NCBI GenBank assembly: GCA_020636075.1
Contig: JACJYO010000003.1
Span: forward strand, 372,001-436,000
Source of the DNA: Lewinellaceae bacterium
Lineage (GTDB): Bacteria; Bacteroidota; Bacteroidia; Chitinophagales; Saprospiraceae
Direction of reading: 5' to 3'
DNA length: 64,000 bases
Below the pieces are notes generated by a model, which was given only the letters and a program-made list of their open reading frames with translations, had not been told where the DNA came from and made no database searches. Each line of letters begins with the position of its first letter. Positions within the stretch are counted from its first letter, which is position 1. Position numbers and translations under genes: made by a program. Positions 16,735-25,162 of this stretch are shown in pieces.

Positions 16735-18948
16735 CTACACACTCCCACTCACGATCAGGCCGCGCATTTGCCGGGCAAATTCGACAATCTGTGGATAATC
16801 CCGTACCCGGGCCAGTTGCAAATTGTCGGTAAACAACAGGATTGCTTCGCCGTTACTTTCCAGGTGGTGAATGGTTTCGCTCTGTTCGATCAGGGTTCTT
16901 AGTTCAGCCGTCATGAAGGTTTGCATGGCCTCAATATCTTCCACCTTTACGATGAAGTCATCCGAAAAATTGGGATACAACACATAGTCGATGTCTTTGT
17001 GTGCAGCCAGGTTTAGGAAACGCAGTGGGAAAATCTTTTTTTCAATGGCAAACTTCGGAATCGGGTGGGGCAGGCGGATCAGGCCAAGGGTCGTTTTGTA
17101 TTCCTCGGTCGAGATGAAGGCGCCCTCTTCGAAGGCAATGTCCGCAACCTCCCAGCCATCGCCCTCTGCACCGGAAATACGGCTGAACTGTTCATCGACC
17201 GGGCGCGATTTGAAAAAATAAAACGACTCGTAGTAGTCGATCGCGTTCGACGGCTCGCTGTGAAAATCCCATCCGCTGGCCGTTGCCAGTTCATTCAAGC
17301 GGGTCTGACGGGTGCTCATCCGGTGCATGGGATCGGTAAGGATTTTCAGCGCGCGCTTGTTCCGGGAAGAAGAAATGTGCCGCTCCAGCCCCGCTATTTC
17401 AATCTTGCCACCCGAGTAGGCGTGGCTGCGCTGAAAGTCGTACAGGTGCTCCAGAATAGAAAAATCCACGAGCCGTGCACTCGACAAGTCTATGGTTGCC
17501 GTCGCTTGCGCGGGGATTTTGCGCAGCAAATTTTCAATTTTAATAGTAGCTAAAAAATTGGCTATCCCGCTGATTTTCAACCGGTATACACCATCGCCTT
17601 GCTGCAGGAGTTCGGAATCCGACTTAAACACCAATTGAAAGAACGTGCGGGGCGGCACCTTGGCCAGCAGCATGTGGGTGATGAGAGCCAGCAGCAGTCC
17701 CCCGAAAATGCCCACCAGCAGGTTGGTGAACAGCGTGAGGATCAACGTACCGGAAAAGAACAGCATCTGTTCGATGCCCTGGCTGTACACATGTTTGAAA
17801 ACGCTGGGTGAGGCCAGTTTGTAACCCGTGTACACCAGCAAAATGGCCAACGCGCAAAGCGGCACTTTTTGAATAACCGGCGCCAACAACACAATGAACA
17901 GCAAGAGCAATACACCGTGGAAAAAGTTGGACCACTTGGTTTTGGCGTGGTTGTGCACATTGACCGTACTCCGAACAATCACGTTGATTACCGGAAGCCC
18001 ACCCAGGGCCCCGGAAATCATGGTGCTCAGGCCGATACCGACCATGTCTTTGTTGGCACTGGTTTTCCGGCGGTAAGGATCGAGCTTTTCAACAGCCTTT
18101 CCGCTGGCCAGTGATTCGATGCTCGCAATCATCGCAATGGACACCACGGAGAGCCAAAACGGGAACGTGTGCATTCGGGAAAAATCGGGGTACACAAACG
18201 CATCGAGGAGATTGTCGGGTATGGCAATCAGCTGTTCGGGTCCCAGCTCGTAGGTGCGCCCAAAGGCGTGAAAAGTATGCGGCTCGAAAAAATTGAACAG
18301 GTAGGCAAACGGGATTGAAAGAATCAGCACCCACATGGGAGCAGGCAAAAAATGGAAAAAAGCATAACTGATGCGCGAATGAAAAACCAGCAGCAACAAC
18401 CCAACCAGGGAAATGCCGGCAACCACCGGGTTGCTGTTGGGCAGTTGGCGAACAGCGTCGATCAGTGTGCCGATAATGTGACCAGATGATGAGGTAGTGC
18501 CCATGGCAATGTGAATTTGTTTGGCCAGGATAATCACCCCGATAGCCGCCAAGATGCCGTGCACCACGGTAGAGTGAAACAGATCGGCAAAACGCCCCAG
18601 TTTGAAAAACCCAAGCAAAATCTGAATCCCCCCGGCGACCACCATGGCGGCAAACACATAATTCAATGCGCGACCCGAGCCATCATCCAGCGCGGCGATT
18701 GAGGCCAGCACCACGGCGATCAGCCCTGCCGTAGGGCCGTTGATGGCGAGGTGACTGCCCCGGATGAAGGTGGTAACTATCCCGCCGATTATAGCCGACA
18801 GCATCCCCGAAACAGGCGACAAACCCGACGCAATAGCAATGCCCAGCGATAGCGGCAAGGCAACAAGCGACACACTTACCGCCGCCAACAGATCACTTTG
18901 CCAGTTTTCAATAAAGCCTTTAAGCCCCGTTTTGGGTACAATCTCCAT
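16735..18948 (-). CDS. SulP-family anion transporter with STAS and extra C-terminal domain
   Basis: An inner-membrane anion carrier (sulfate, bicarbonate or a similar anion; the substrate cannot be fixed). Residues ~15-430 form the multi-span SulP core, starting DLLAAVSVSLVALPLSLGIA, with INGPTAGLIAVV and the LASGKAVEKLDPYRR region. Residues ~445-550 form a STAS domain with the signature TIDLSSARLVDFSILEHL. A further ~190 residues follow (SNAIDYYESFYFFKSRP onward) that are not part of the classical SulP architecture and make the protein 737 residues long. The extra domain is soluble and acidic and of unknown role. The gene is transcribed leftward and divergently from hppA. Confidence 0.88.
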   Translation of the reverse strand: MEIVPKTGLKGFIENWQSDLLAAVSVSLVALPLSLGIAIASGLSPVSGMLSAIIGGIVTTFIRGSHLAINGPTAGLIAVVLASIAALDDGSGRALNYVFAAMVVAGGIQILLGFFKLGRFADLFHSTVVHGILAAIGVIILAKQIHIAMGTTSSSGHIIGTLIDAVRQLPNSNPVVAGISLVGLLLLVFHSRISYAFFHFLPAPMWVLILSIPFAYLFNFFEPHTFHAFGRTYELGPEQLIAIPDNLLDAFVYPDFSRMHTFPFWLSVVSIAMIASIESLASGKAVEKLDPYRRKTSANKDMVGIGLSTMISGALGGLPVINVIVRSTVNVHNHAKTKWSNFFHGVLLLLFIVLLAPVIQKVPLCALAILLVYTGYKLASPSVFKHVYSQGIEQMLFFSGTLILTLFTNLLVGIFGGLLLALITHMLLAKVPPRTFFQLVFKSDSELLQQGDGVYRLKISGIANFLATIKIENLLRKIPAQATATIDLSSARLVDFSILEHLYDFQRSHAYSGGKIEIAGLERHISSSRNKRALKILTDPMHRMSTRQTRLNELATASGWDFHSEPSNAIDYYESFYFFKSRPVDEQFSRISGAEGDGWEVADIAFEEGAFISTEEYKTTLGLIRLPHPIPKFAIEKKIFPLRFLNLAAHKDIDYVLYPNFSDDFIVKVEDIEAMQTFMTAELRTLIEQSETIHHLESNGEAILLFTDNLQLARVRDYPQIVEFARQMRGLIVSGSV

Positions 18949-19137
18949 GTTGATTTCCGGTATGTTATGTGTTGATTTTTTTTGAAAAAAGGCAACCCGT
19001 TAAGGATGGTTTACAGCTGTAGTGGGCCGTTATCAAAACCCGGGGTGGGGGAAGATAGGAATTATTGCCTATCGGATACCCGCCATTTGCCCATATTTTG
19101 ATGTAAACGCACACTATACCGGGAATCGAAATTTCAC

Positions 19138-19145
19138 TACTTTTG
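19138..19145 (+). promoter_or_regulatory. Bacteroidota -7 promoter box upstream of hppA
   Basis: TACTTTTG matches the Bacteroidota -7 consensus TAnnTTTG about 80 bp before hppA. No clear TTG at -33 was found. The following bases (CGGCTCTTTT) recur near 49,870 upstream of another gene. Confidence 0.55.
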
Positions 19146-19225
19146 CGGCTCTTTTGGCCAAAGGCCTGTTTAAGCAGGCCGCATGAACCCCGGCCGTTAA
19201 AACTTTTTAAACACGTCAAAACAAG

Positions 19226-21487
19226 ATGAGTACTTTAGTTTACTTACTTCCGTTGTTCGGTGTGGCAGGATTGCTGTACATGCTTATTCTGCAAAACTGG
19301 GTTAAAAAACAAGATGCCGGCGACGACAAAATGGGCACCATTGCTGCGCATATCGCCGACGGCGCCATGGCTTTTTTGAAAGCTGAATACCGTGTGCTGG
19401 CTGTGTATGTGGTTATTGCCGGCGCACTGCTTGGCTGGCTGAGCACACAGGTGACCACCAGCCACCCGCTGATCGTTGTTGCCTTTGTGATCGGCGCTAC
19501 CTTTTCGGTACTGGCCGGTTTGTTTGGCATGCGTATCGCCACCAAGGCCAACGTGCGCACCACACAGGCAGCGCGCAGCAGCCTCTCCAAAGCCCTCAAG
19601 GTGTCGTTTAACGGCGGCTCCGTTATGGGTCTCGGTGTGGCCGGACTGGCAGTGTTGGGCCTGAGCGCGCTGTTTGCCTTGTTCTTCAATTTCTTCATGG
19701 GTGGCGTATACGGCGCCGACGGACACGAGGGCATGACCCGCGTACTGGAGGTATTGGCCGGCTTTTCACTGGGCGCCGAATCCATCGCGCTGTTTGCCCG
19801 TGTGGGCGGCGGCATTTACACCAAGGCAGCCGACGTGGGCGCCGACCTGGTGGGTAAAGTAGAAGCCGGTATTCCGGAAGATGACCCGCGCAACCCGGCC
19901 ACTATTGCCGACAACGTGGGCGACAACGTGGGCGATGTAGCCGGCATGGGCGCCGACCTCTTCGGCTCTTACGTAGCCACGATGTTGGCTGCCATGGTAC
20001 TTGGCAACTCCGTCATCCGCGACAGCGGTGGTATCGACGACGCCTTTGGCGGCATCGGCCCTATCCTCTTGCCGGTGCTGATTGCCGGTCTGGGTATTAT
20101 TTTCTCTATCGTAGGTATGAACCTCGTGCGGGTGAGCGACAAAAAAGAAGCGAACTCCGACACCGTGCAAGGTGCGCTCAACCTGGGCAACTGGGTGAGC
20201 ATCATCCTGACCGCTATCGCCTGTTATCCGGCCATCATGTGGATGTTGCCCGAGAATATGACCATGAACTTTTTTGGTCACGGCTCGCAAGTGGTCAGCA
20301 GCATGAACGTGTTTTACGCCGTGGGCGTGGGCCTCGTCGTAGGCGCCGCCATTTCGGCTATTACAGAATACTACACCGGCCTGGGCAAAAAGCCGATCCT
20401 CAACATCGTGCGCCAGTCGGCCACCGGCCATGCGACCAACGTGATCTCGGGCCTTGCTACGGGCATGATGTCGACCTGGATGCCGATCGTGCTCTTCGCC
20501 GGCGCCATCTGGGGTGCATATTCGCTGGCCGGCTTCTACGGGGTGGCCATTGCCGCTTCGGCCATGATGGCTACCACGGCCATGCAACTTGCCATTGACG
20601 CGTTCGGCCCGATTGCCGACAACGCCGGCGGTATTGCCGAGATGAGCGAGCTGCCAAAGGAAGTGCGTGAAAAAACAGACATTCTCGACTCGGTGGGCAA
20701 CACCACTGCCGCTATTGGTAAAGGTTTTGCCATCGCATCCGCAGCACTGACGGCCCTGGGCCTCTTTGCCGCTTACGTCGACTTTACCGGCATTGCCGGG
20801 ATCAATATTTTCAAAGCCGATGTACTGGCTGCCCTCTTCCTCGGCGGTATGGTACCGGTGGTATTCTCCGCTTTTGCCATGCAAAGTGTTGGCCGCGCCG
20901 CCATGGATATGGTAAACGAGGTGCGCCGCCAGTTCCGCGAAATTCCGGGGCTGCTCGAAGGCACTGGTAAAGCGGAATACGGCAAATGCGTGGAAATTTC
21001 GACCCGCGCTGCGCTTCGCGAAATGATGCCTCCCGGCCTGATCACCATCATTACGCCGATTCTTGTTGGTTTCATCATGGGCCCGGAAGCCCTGGGTGGC
21101 TACATGGCCGGTGTAACCGTGAGCGGTGTGATGTGGGCAATCTTCCAATCGAATGCCGGTGGCGCCTGGGACAATGCCAAGAAATCATTCGAATCCGGCG
21201 TTGAGATCGACGGCAAGATGTACTACAAAGGCTCTGACCCGCACAAAGCCGCCGTTACCGGCGACACTGTGGGCGACCCGTTCAAAGACACCTCTGGCCC
21301 TTCGATGAATATCCTGATCAAACTGACCTGTTTGGTTGGTCTGGCTATTGCACCCATTTTGGGTGGTCACACCATCGAGGCTGAAGGCTCGTTGCTTCAG
21401 CAGCCGGAACAGCAGGAAATCCGCCTGACGCAGCAGGATATGCCGCAGCAAGATGCCGTGGCGCCGTTGAAAGACGAGAAAGAGTAG
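19226..21487 (+). CDS. hppA: Membrane-bound ion-pumping pyrophosphatase
   Basis: Hydrolyses cytoplasmic pyrophosphate and pumps H+ and/or Na+ across the inner membrane. The 753-residue, ~16-span protein contains the catalytic block DLVGKVEAGIPEDDP at ~207 followed by NPATIADNVGDNVGDVAGMG. Near residue 490 the sequence GNTTAAIGKGFAIASAA has Ala where K+-independent enzymes have Lys, so this is the K+-dependent class. Whether it pumps Na+, H+ or both cannot be read directly. The C-terminal ~40 residues (QQPEQQEIRLTQQDMPQQD) are an unusual Gln-rich tail. A long CACGGAG-type inverted repeat follows the stop and separates it from a convergent gene. Confidence 0.95.
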   Translation: MSTLVYLLPLFGVAGLLYMLILQNWVKKQDAGDDKMGTIAAHIADGAMAFLKAEYRVLAVYVVIAGALLGWLSTQVTTSHPLIVVAFVIGATFSVLAGLFGMRIATKANVRTTQAARSSLSKALKVSFNGGSVMGLGVAGLAVLGLSALFALFFNFFMGGVYGADGHEGMTRVLEVLAGFSLGAESIALFARVGGGIYTKAADVGADLVGKVEAGIPEDDPRNPATIADNVGDNVGDVAGMGADLFGSYVATMLAAMVLGNSVIRDSGGIDDAFGGIGPILLPVLIAGLGIIFSIVGMNLVRVSDKKEANSDTVQGALNLGNWVSIILTAIACYPAIMWMLPENMTMNFFGHGSQVVSSMNVFYAVGVGLVVGAAISAITEYYTGLGKKPILNIVRQSATGHATNVISGLATGMMSTWMPIVLFAGAIWGAYSLAGFYGVAIAASAMMATTAMQLAIDAFGPIADNAGGIAEMSELPKEVREKTDILDSVGNTTAAIGKGFAIASAALTALGLFAAYVDFTGIAGINIFKADVLAALFLGGMVPVVFSAFAMQSVGRAAMDMVNEVRRQFREIPGLLEGTGKAEYGKCVEISTRAALREMMPPGLITIITPILVGFIMGPEALGGYMAGVTVSGVMWAIFQSNAGGAWDNAKKSFESGVEIDGKMYYKGSDPHKAAVTGDTVGDPFKDTSGPSMNILIKLTCLVGLAIAPILGGHTIEAEGSLLQQPEQQEIRLTQQDMPQQDAVAPLKDEKE

Positions 21488-21495
21488 TTTTGTTT

Positions 21496-21553
21496 ACCAC
21501 GAGACACGGAGGCCACAGAGAATTAAACTCCGTGGCCTCCGTGTCTCCGTGGT
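21496..21553. repeat. CACGGAG-type inverted repeat between convergent genes
   Basis: ACCACGAGACACGGAGG... pairs with ...CCTCCGTGTCTCCGTGGT over ~25 bp, with one 1-base bulge and one mismatch around a short AT loop. It lies between hppA and the convergent secreted protein, where it could act as a bidirectional terminator. A related repeat is at 52,375-52,449. Confidence 0.8.
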
Positions 21554-21603
21554 GAAAAATTGGAATTACCTGCGCATGCGAGGAATTATGATACACCCTC
21601 GCG

Positions 21604-23283
21604 TTACCGTTTCACCAGTTTTTGCACAAACAACCCGTTGTCCCGCAATTTTCCTTTTAAAACATAAATACCGGGTTGGAGCGCACCTGTTTCCAACTGA
21701 ACGACGCTGCTTCCCGGCACCGGAAACTGTTGCTCGGACACCAGCCTGCCCAACAGATCGACGATTTGTACCGACTGGATTTCGGATGTGCCCGCATCAA
21801 TTTGCAAGAGGTCATAGACCGGGTTAGGGAAGATTTTCACCGCCGTTTTTTCCGGATCAAAAACCGAAGTTGTCGGCCTGAAACAGGGCAGTGTGTCGTA
21901 GGGATCAACTGTCGGCGGGAAATAATCGACGTAAAAAAAGTTGGATTTGTGGGTGGAATATTCCCGCAATGTTTGCCATTGGCCGGACAAACTCTGATCG
22001 CCCGGTACATAGCTCAGGGAAAAGAAAACCCGGTTGTAGCCGCCGCCGAGTAAGCGCCCCGGACCGGTAGACACTAGTGCGCGCCGGTCGCCGGGTGGGT
22101 TTTGCGCCTGCAATTCCGACCAGGCTCCGGGTTCGCCCGGAGCACCGTGAAAAATATAATTCGTGGGTACCGTACCCCAATAACCCTGATTCCCGATTGT
22201 CATTGGGTGGCCATCCCTCCAATGGCCGGTGCTATAGCGGTAATACTCCAGTGGAAGTTGCGGATAACGAAGTGCCGGTTCAACATTGGCGTTTTCCGGG
22301 TTAAGCGTAATGACGCTATTGACGCCTTTCAGGTCTCCAAATTCGTCAAAAACGCCCTGGTGTAAATCAAATGCCACGACTGGTGGAAACAATCCATTGG
22401 GCATTGCCGCTGTGTCGGCATTGTAGAAATAGGTGACTTTTGATTCAGGTATATATCCCAAGTAGTCATCGGAAGGGTCGCCGATGTTCCCGTTAATATT
22501 AAAGCTTGCGAACAGCGAGTCTGAATATTCCCCCGGCAAACGCCCCAGGTTTACATACCCGGATACCGAGTGGTCCAGAAAATCAGCATCGTCGCAGTAG
22601 TATGTGAAGAAAACGGCACTGCAATTCAGTGGGACAGTATACAGCCCAACACCGGGAAACAAGGCCGAAAAGCGTTTGGTGTGGAAGGGAACGTAGACAA
22701 TCTCATCCGGTGGGCGTTGAATATTTAGGATTGGTGTGCCGAAGGTTGGAAAATCGCCTTTGCCCGGGTCGTATTCAAAATCCCAGTTTGAACCGAAATC
22801 ACTAAACGGTGCGGCAAGTATCCCGGGAAACGTATCCACGGCAAACCCGTTGTACTGCTCCGAATACGGGTTCCCCTTGCCCGGCCAGGCGAAGATGGCG
22901 GGTATGGGATTGTCGATCACGCCGTTGTCCAGAAAATCATTCAGGTGTTGTTCGATTTCAGCCTTGGTCACTTTCCAGACGCCCGCTGAAAGGGGCACAT
23001 CCCGGAATCCACCCTGGAAATCGCTCAGCGCAGGGTTGGCGTTTTGGATACTGAGTTCCAGGTTGTAGGCCGGATCGACGGCGCCCATCCACAGGGAAAT
23101 TTCGCCGATCAATTCCTGGTTTTGGCCCTCGATCAATGCCTCAAAGGTTGAAACCAATGGCCCTTCGGCAGTGAGTTGTGCGCGCACAGTGCCGGTGCTA
23201 ATCCAGGTGCTGGAGCTTTTTTGGGCGGATAAGGTCAGAACGCAGAGGAAAATTGCGGGTAGGAGAAAGTACGATTTGCACAT
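21604..23283 (-). CDS. Secreted T9SS cargo protein of unknown function
   Basis: A 559-residue protein with a signal peptide (MCKSYFLLPAIFLCVLTLSA, then Q) and a C-terminal T9SS sorting domain (IFPNPVYDLLQIDAGTSEIQ...LQPGIYVLKGKLRDNGLFVQ). The region between has no domain I recognise. It is rich in aromatic, Pro and Gly residues, with spread-N-like wording such as DDADFLDHSVSGYVNLGRLP and several PGxGxY stretches, consistent with an extracellular beta-rich fold. The ATG at 23,283 starts the signal peptide; a longer reading with 14 more codons is unlikely. It is followed upstream by a second secreted protein on the same strand, ~107 bp away, so co-transcription is possible. Confidence 0.8.
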   Translation of the reverse strand: MCKSYFLLPAIFLCVLTLSAQKSSSTWISTGTVRAQLTAEGPLVSTFEALIEGQNQELIGEISLWMGAVDPAYNLELSIQNANPALSDFQGGFRDVPLSAGVWKVTKAEIEQHLNDFLDNGVIDNPIPAIFAWPGKGNPYSEQYNGFAVDTFPGILAAPFSDFGSNWDFEYDPGKGDFPTFGTPILNIQRPPDEIVYVPFHTKRFSALFPGVGLYTVPLNCSAVFFTYYCDDADFLDHSVSGYVNLGRLPGEYSDSLFASFNINGNIGDPSDDYLGYIPESKVTYFYNADTAAMPNGLFPPVVAFDLHQGVFDEFGDLKGVNSVITLNPENANVEPALRYPQLPLEYYRYSTGHWRDGHPMTIGNQGYWGTVPTNYIFHGAPGEPGAWSELQAQNPPGDRRALVSTGPGRLLGGGYNRVFFSLSYVPGDQSLSGQWQTLREYSTHKSNFFYVDYFPPTVDPYDTLPCFRPTTSVFDPEKTAVKIFPNPVYDLLQIDAGTSEIQSVQIVDLLGRLVSEQQFPVPGSSVVQLETGALQPGIYVLKGKLRDNGLFVQKLVKR

Positions 23284-23389
23284 AGGTTTTTTTGTAAAAG
23301 TTGGAGTGAAACGGGTTACTTGCAATATAACTTAATCGAAAAATCAGGATTCCGGCCAGGCTTTTTGCCAGTTAAAACCGGGAAAAAAT

Positions 23390-24448
23390 CTATTCCCGCC
23401 CAAACAACCGGTAGACGTTCACCTTATTCTGCCAGAACGTGATCAGGCTGTTTTTTCCGAATTTATGATACCCGGGGAACTGCGGCACCTGCGACTCCGG
23501 TTGAATTTTTCCGGTACGCATATCCACCGTGTAGGTGTAGTTTTTTTGGTCATAAGCGACCGCTTTCCCGTTGGGGAGCAGGTAAAGATCAGTCAGTGTT
23601 TTGCCCGGGTCAATCTTCCATTCCAACTTGCCGTTTTTATCAAAGCAATACAAATAAAAAGACCTGTCGCTTCGCTGAAACCCGGAGACTAGCAGATGCT
23701 CATCCAAATAAAACAGGCCATAAGCATCGTCCTCCATACCGGGAATATTGGCAGTAATTGTAGTGGACGATCTGAAATCGGAATCTTCAAAAACATGGGC
23801 CTTAAAACGCCGCATATCCCACCCGTTTTGTCCCAGGACGATTATGCGGCTACCATCCCAGCAGGCATTGGTAAGTATGCTGCAGGTATCGTGTAGAAAA
23901 TGTGTAAACTTGGTAATTGGCTTGAGCGCGCTGTTGACCAGTTCGACAGCCACCGGGCAAACGCCGCCTTCCGAAAACCCGTCTTCTACTACGAATATCG
24001 GCTCGGGCCACCCTAGTGTTTTTGTGACCAACTCCTCAACACCCAGATCATAGTGCGCTTCCGGCACCGGAACGCCCGTCACCAGGCTGTACTTTGTAAG
24101 CCGCATACGGAAGCGCCAATCTTGTGCATCGATCAGATATTCCAGGTACAAGGTCGAATCGTCGATATACTTGATTTCGCCGGGCGGCAACGCAATACGC
24201 GCACCCGAAGTAAAGCGGAATTCATCTTCATACACGCCGTTGCCATGGTCGGCAAGGCGAACTTGTACACCGACCAGTTCGTTGGGTGAAGTTGGATTAA
24301 AGTCGGGGAAAACATCGACCACCAGGTACTCGAATTCCAGCGAGTCCAAAAGGCTCGCCTGCGCGTGCAGGGCAATATTGTTTCCCAAAAAAATACAAAG
24401 GGAAAAAAGGGCAATGCGCCCGGCGGGGTTACTGTGGTTCTTTGCCAT
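23390..24448 (-). CDS. Secreted propeller-like protein of unknown function
   Basis: A 352-residue protein with an N-terminal signal sequence (GRIALFSLCIFLGNNIALHA, then Q). The body contains irregular beta-propeller-like repeats (for example YCFDKNGKLEWKIDPGKTLT and YLLPNGKAVAYDQKNYTYTV), reminiscent of PQQ or arylsulfotransferase-type propellers. No T9SS sorting domain is visible at the C-terminus, so it is probably periplasmic or released differently. The stop of the upstream macrodomain gene lies only 24 bp before this ATG on the same strand, so the two may share a transcript. I do not recognise a specific family. Confidence 0.7.
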   Translation of the reverse strand: MAKNHSNPAGRIALFSLCIFLGNNIALHAQASLLDSLEFEYLVVDVFPDFNPTSPNELVGVQVRLADHGNGVYEDEFRFTSGARIALPPGEIKYIDDSTLYLEYLIDAQDWRFRMRLTKYSLVTGVPVPEAHYDLGVEELVTKTLGWPEPIFVVEDGFSEGGVCPVAVELVNSALKPITKFTHFLHDTCSILTNACWDGSRIIVLGQNGWDMRRFKAHVFEDSDFRSSTTITANIPGMEDDAYGLFYLDEHLLVSGFQRSDRSFYLYCFDKNGKLEWKIDPGKTLTDLYLLPNGKAVAYDQKNYTYTVDMRTGKIQPESQVPQFPGYHKFGKNSLITFWQNKVNVYRLFGRE

Positions 24449-24472
24449 GGTGCTATTTCAGGTTATGATTTC

Positions 24473-25006
24473 TCAATTGGTTGATTGCAATATACGCTGC
24501 ATTAGCGAAAAATTCTCCGCGTCAAAGCAAATAAAAGCTACCCTTTCAAGTGCCGTTGATTTTTTCAAAAACGCCTGCACTGCCGCCACGGCAACCGCCG
24601 CTGCCTGATCTTTAGGATACCCGTAAACCCCTGTGCTGATATTCGGGAAAGCAATGGATTTACAATCATTTTCAACAGCCAGTTGCAGGGCATTCCGGTA
24701 GCAGTTGGCCAGCAGTTCCGGCTCACCGTTTTGCCCGCCCTGCCATATTGGCCCTACGGTGTGGATCACAAATTTTGCCGGTAAGTTGCCGGCTGTAGTG
24801 ATGACCGCTTCGCCAGTCGTGCAAGGGCCTTGCCGGGCCACGATTTTCCGGCAGGCCTCCAAAATTTCAGGCCCGCCGGCACGGTGGATAGCCCCGTCGA
24901 CGCCCCCACCGCCCAAAAGGGAGGCATTGGCCGCATTTACAATGGCATCGACGCCGATCGTAGTGATGTCGCCCTGGATAATTTCGATTTTTGAATGGAT
25001 TGGCAT
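24473..25006 (-). CDS. Macrodomain protein, probable O-acetyl-ADP-ribose deacetylase
   Basis: A 177-residue single-domain cytoplasmic protein. It carries the macrodomain signatures KIEIIQGDITTIGVDAIVNA, NAANASLLGGGGVDGAIHRA (the ADP-ribose-binding loop with the Asn of the deacetylase class) and NISTGVYGYPKDQAA. Such MacroD/YmdB-type enzymes hydrolyse O-acetyl-ADP-ribose or remove ADP-ribose from proteins. A -7-like box TACTTTTG (reverse complement of 25,012-25,019) lies just upstream, which would give an almost leaderless transcript. It is divergent from the aldehyde dehydrogenase gene. Confidence 0.92.
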   Translation of the reverse strand: MPIHSKIEIIQGDITTIGVDAIVNAANASLLGGGGVDGAIHRAGGPEILEACRKIVARQGPCTTGEAVITTAGNLPAKFVIHTVGPIWQGGQNGEPELLANCYRNALQLAVENDCKSIAFPNISTGVYGYPKDQAAAVAVAAVQAFLKKSTALERVAFICFDAENFSLMQRILQSTN

Positions 25007-25085
25007 GCCATCAAAAGTAATCCATTTAAGAGTAAAATCACTAAAGCACCTGTGCTGAATCCGGTGTTTTCACAGCACCTTTCCC

Positions 25086-25093
25086 TACCTTTG
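25086..25093 (+). promoter_or_regulatory. Bacteroidota -7 promoter box for the ALDH7 gene
   Basis: TACCTTTG is an exact TAnnTTTG match 70 bp before the start codon. The 3-nt-loop hairpin at 25,113-25,143 would then lie in the 5' untranslated leader. Confidence 0.6.
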
Positions 25094-25112
25094 CGCCCGT
25101 TTTTTCAATGTT

Positions 25113-25143
25113 GTATCGGCGTGACTATGAGTCACGCCGATAC
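25113..25143. repeat. Perfect hairpin with 3-nt loop in the 5' leader of the ALDH7 gene
   Basis: GTATCGGCGTGACT pairs perfectly with AGTCACGCCGATAC around ATG. It shares the core TCGGCGTGACT with the hairpin at 14,199-14,233. It ends 19 bp before the ALDH start codon. Confidence 0.88.
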
Positions 25144-25162
25144 TTTGATCCAAATAAACACC

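Noticed and set aside
19766..21148. 460-codon minus-strand frame opposite hppA
   Set aside because: His/Gly/Ala-rich non-family sequence complementary to the conserved pyrophosphatase.
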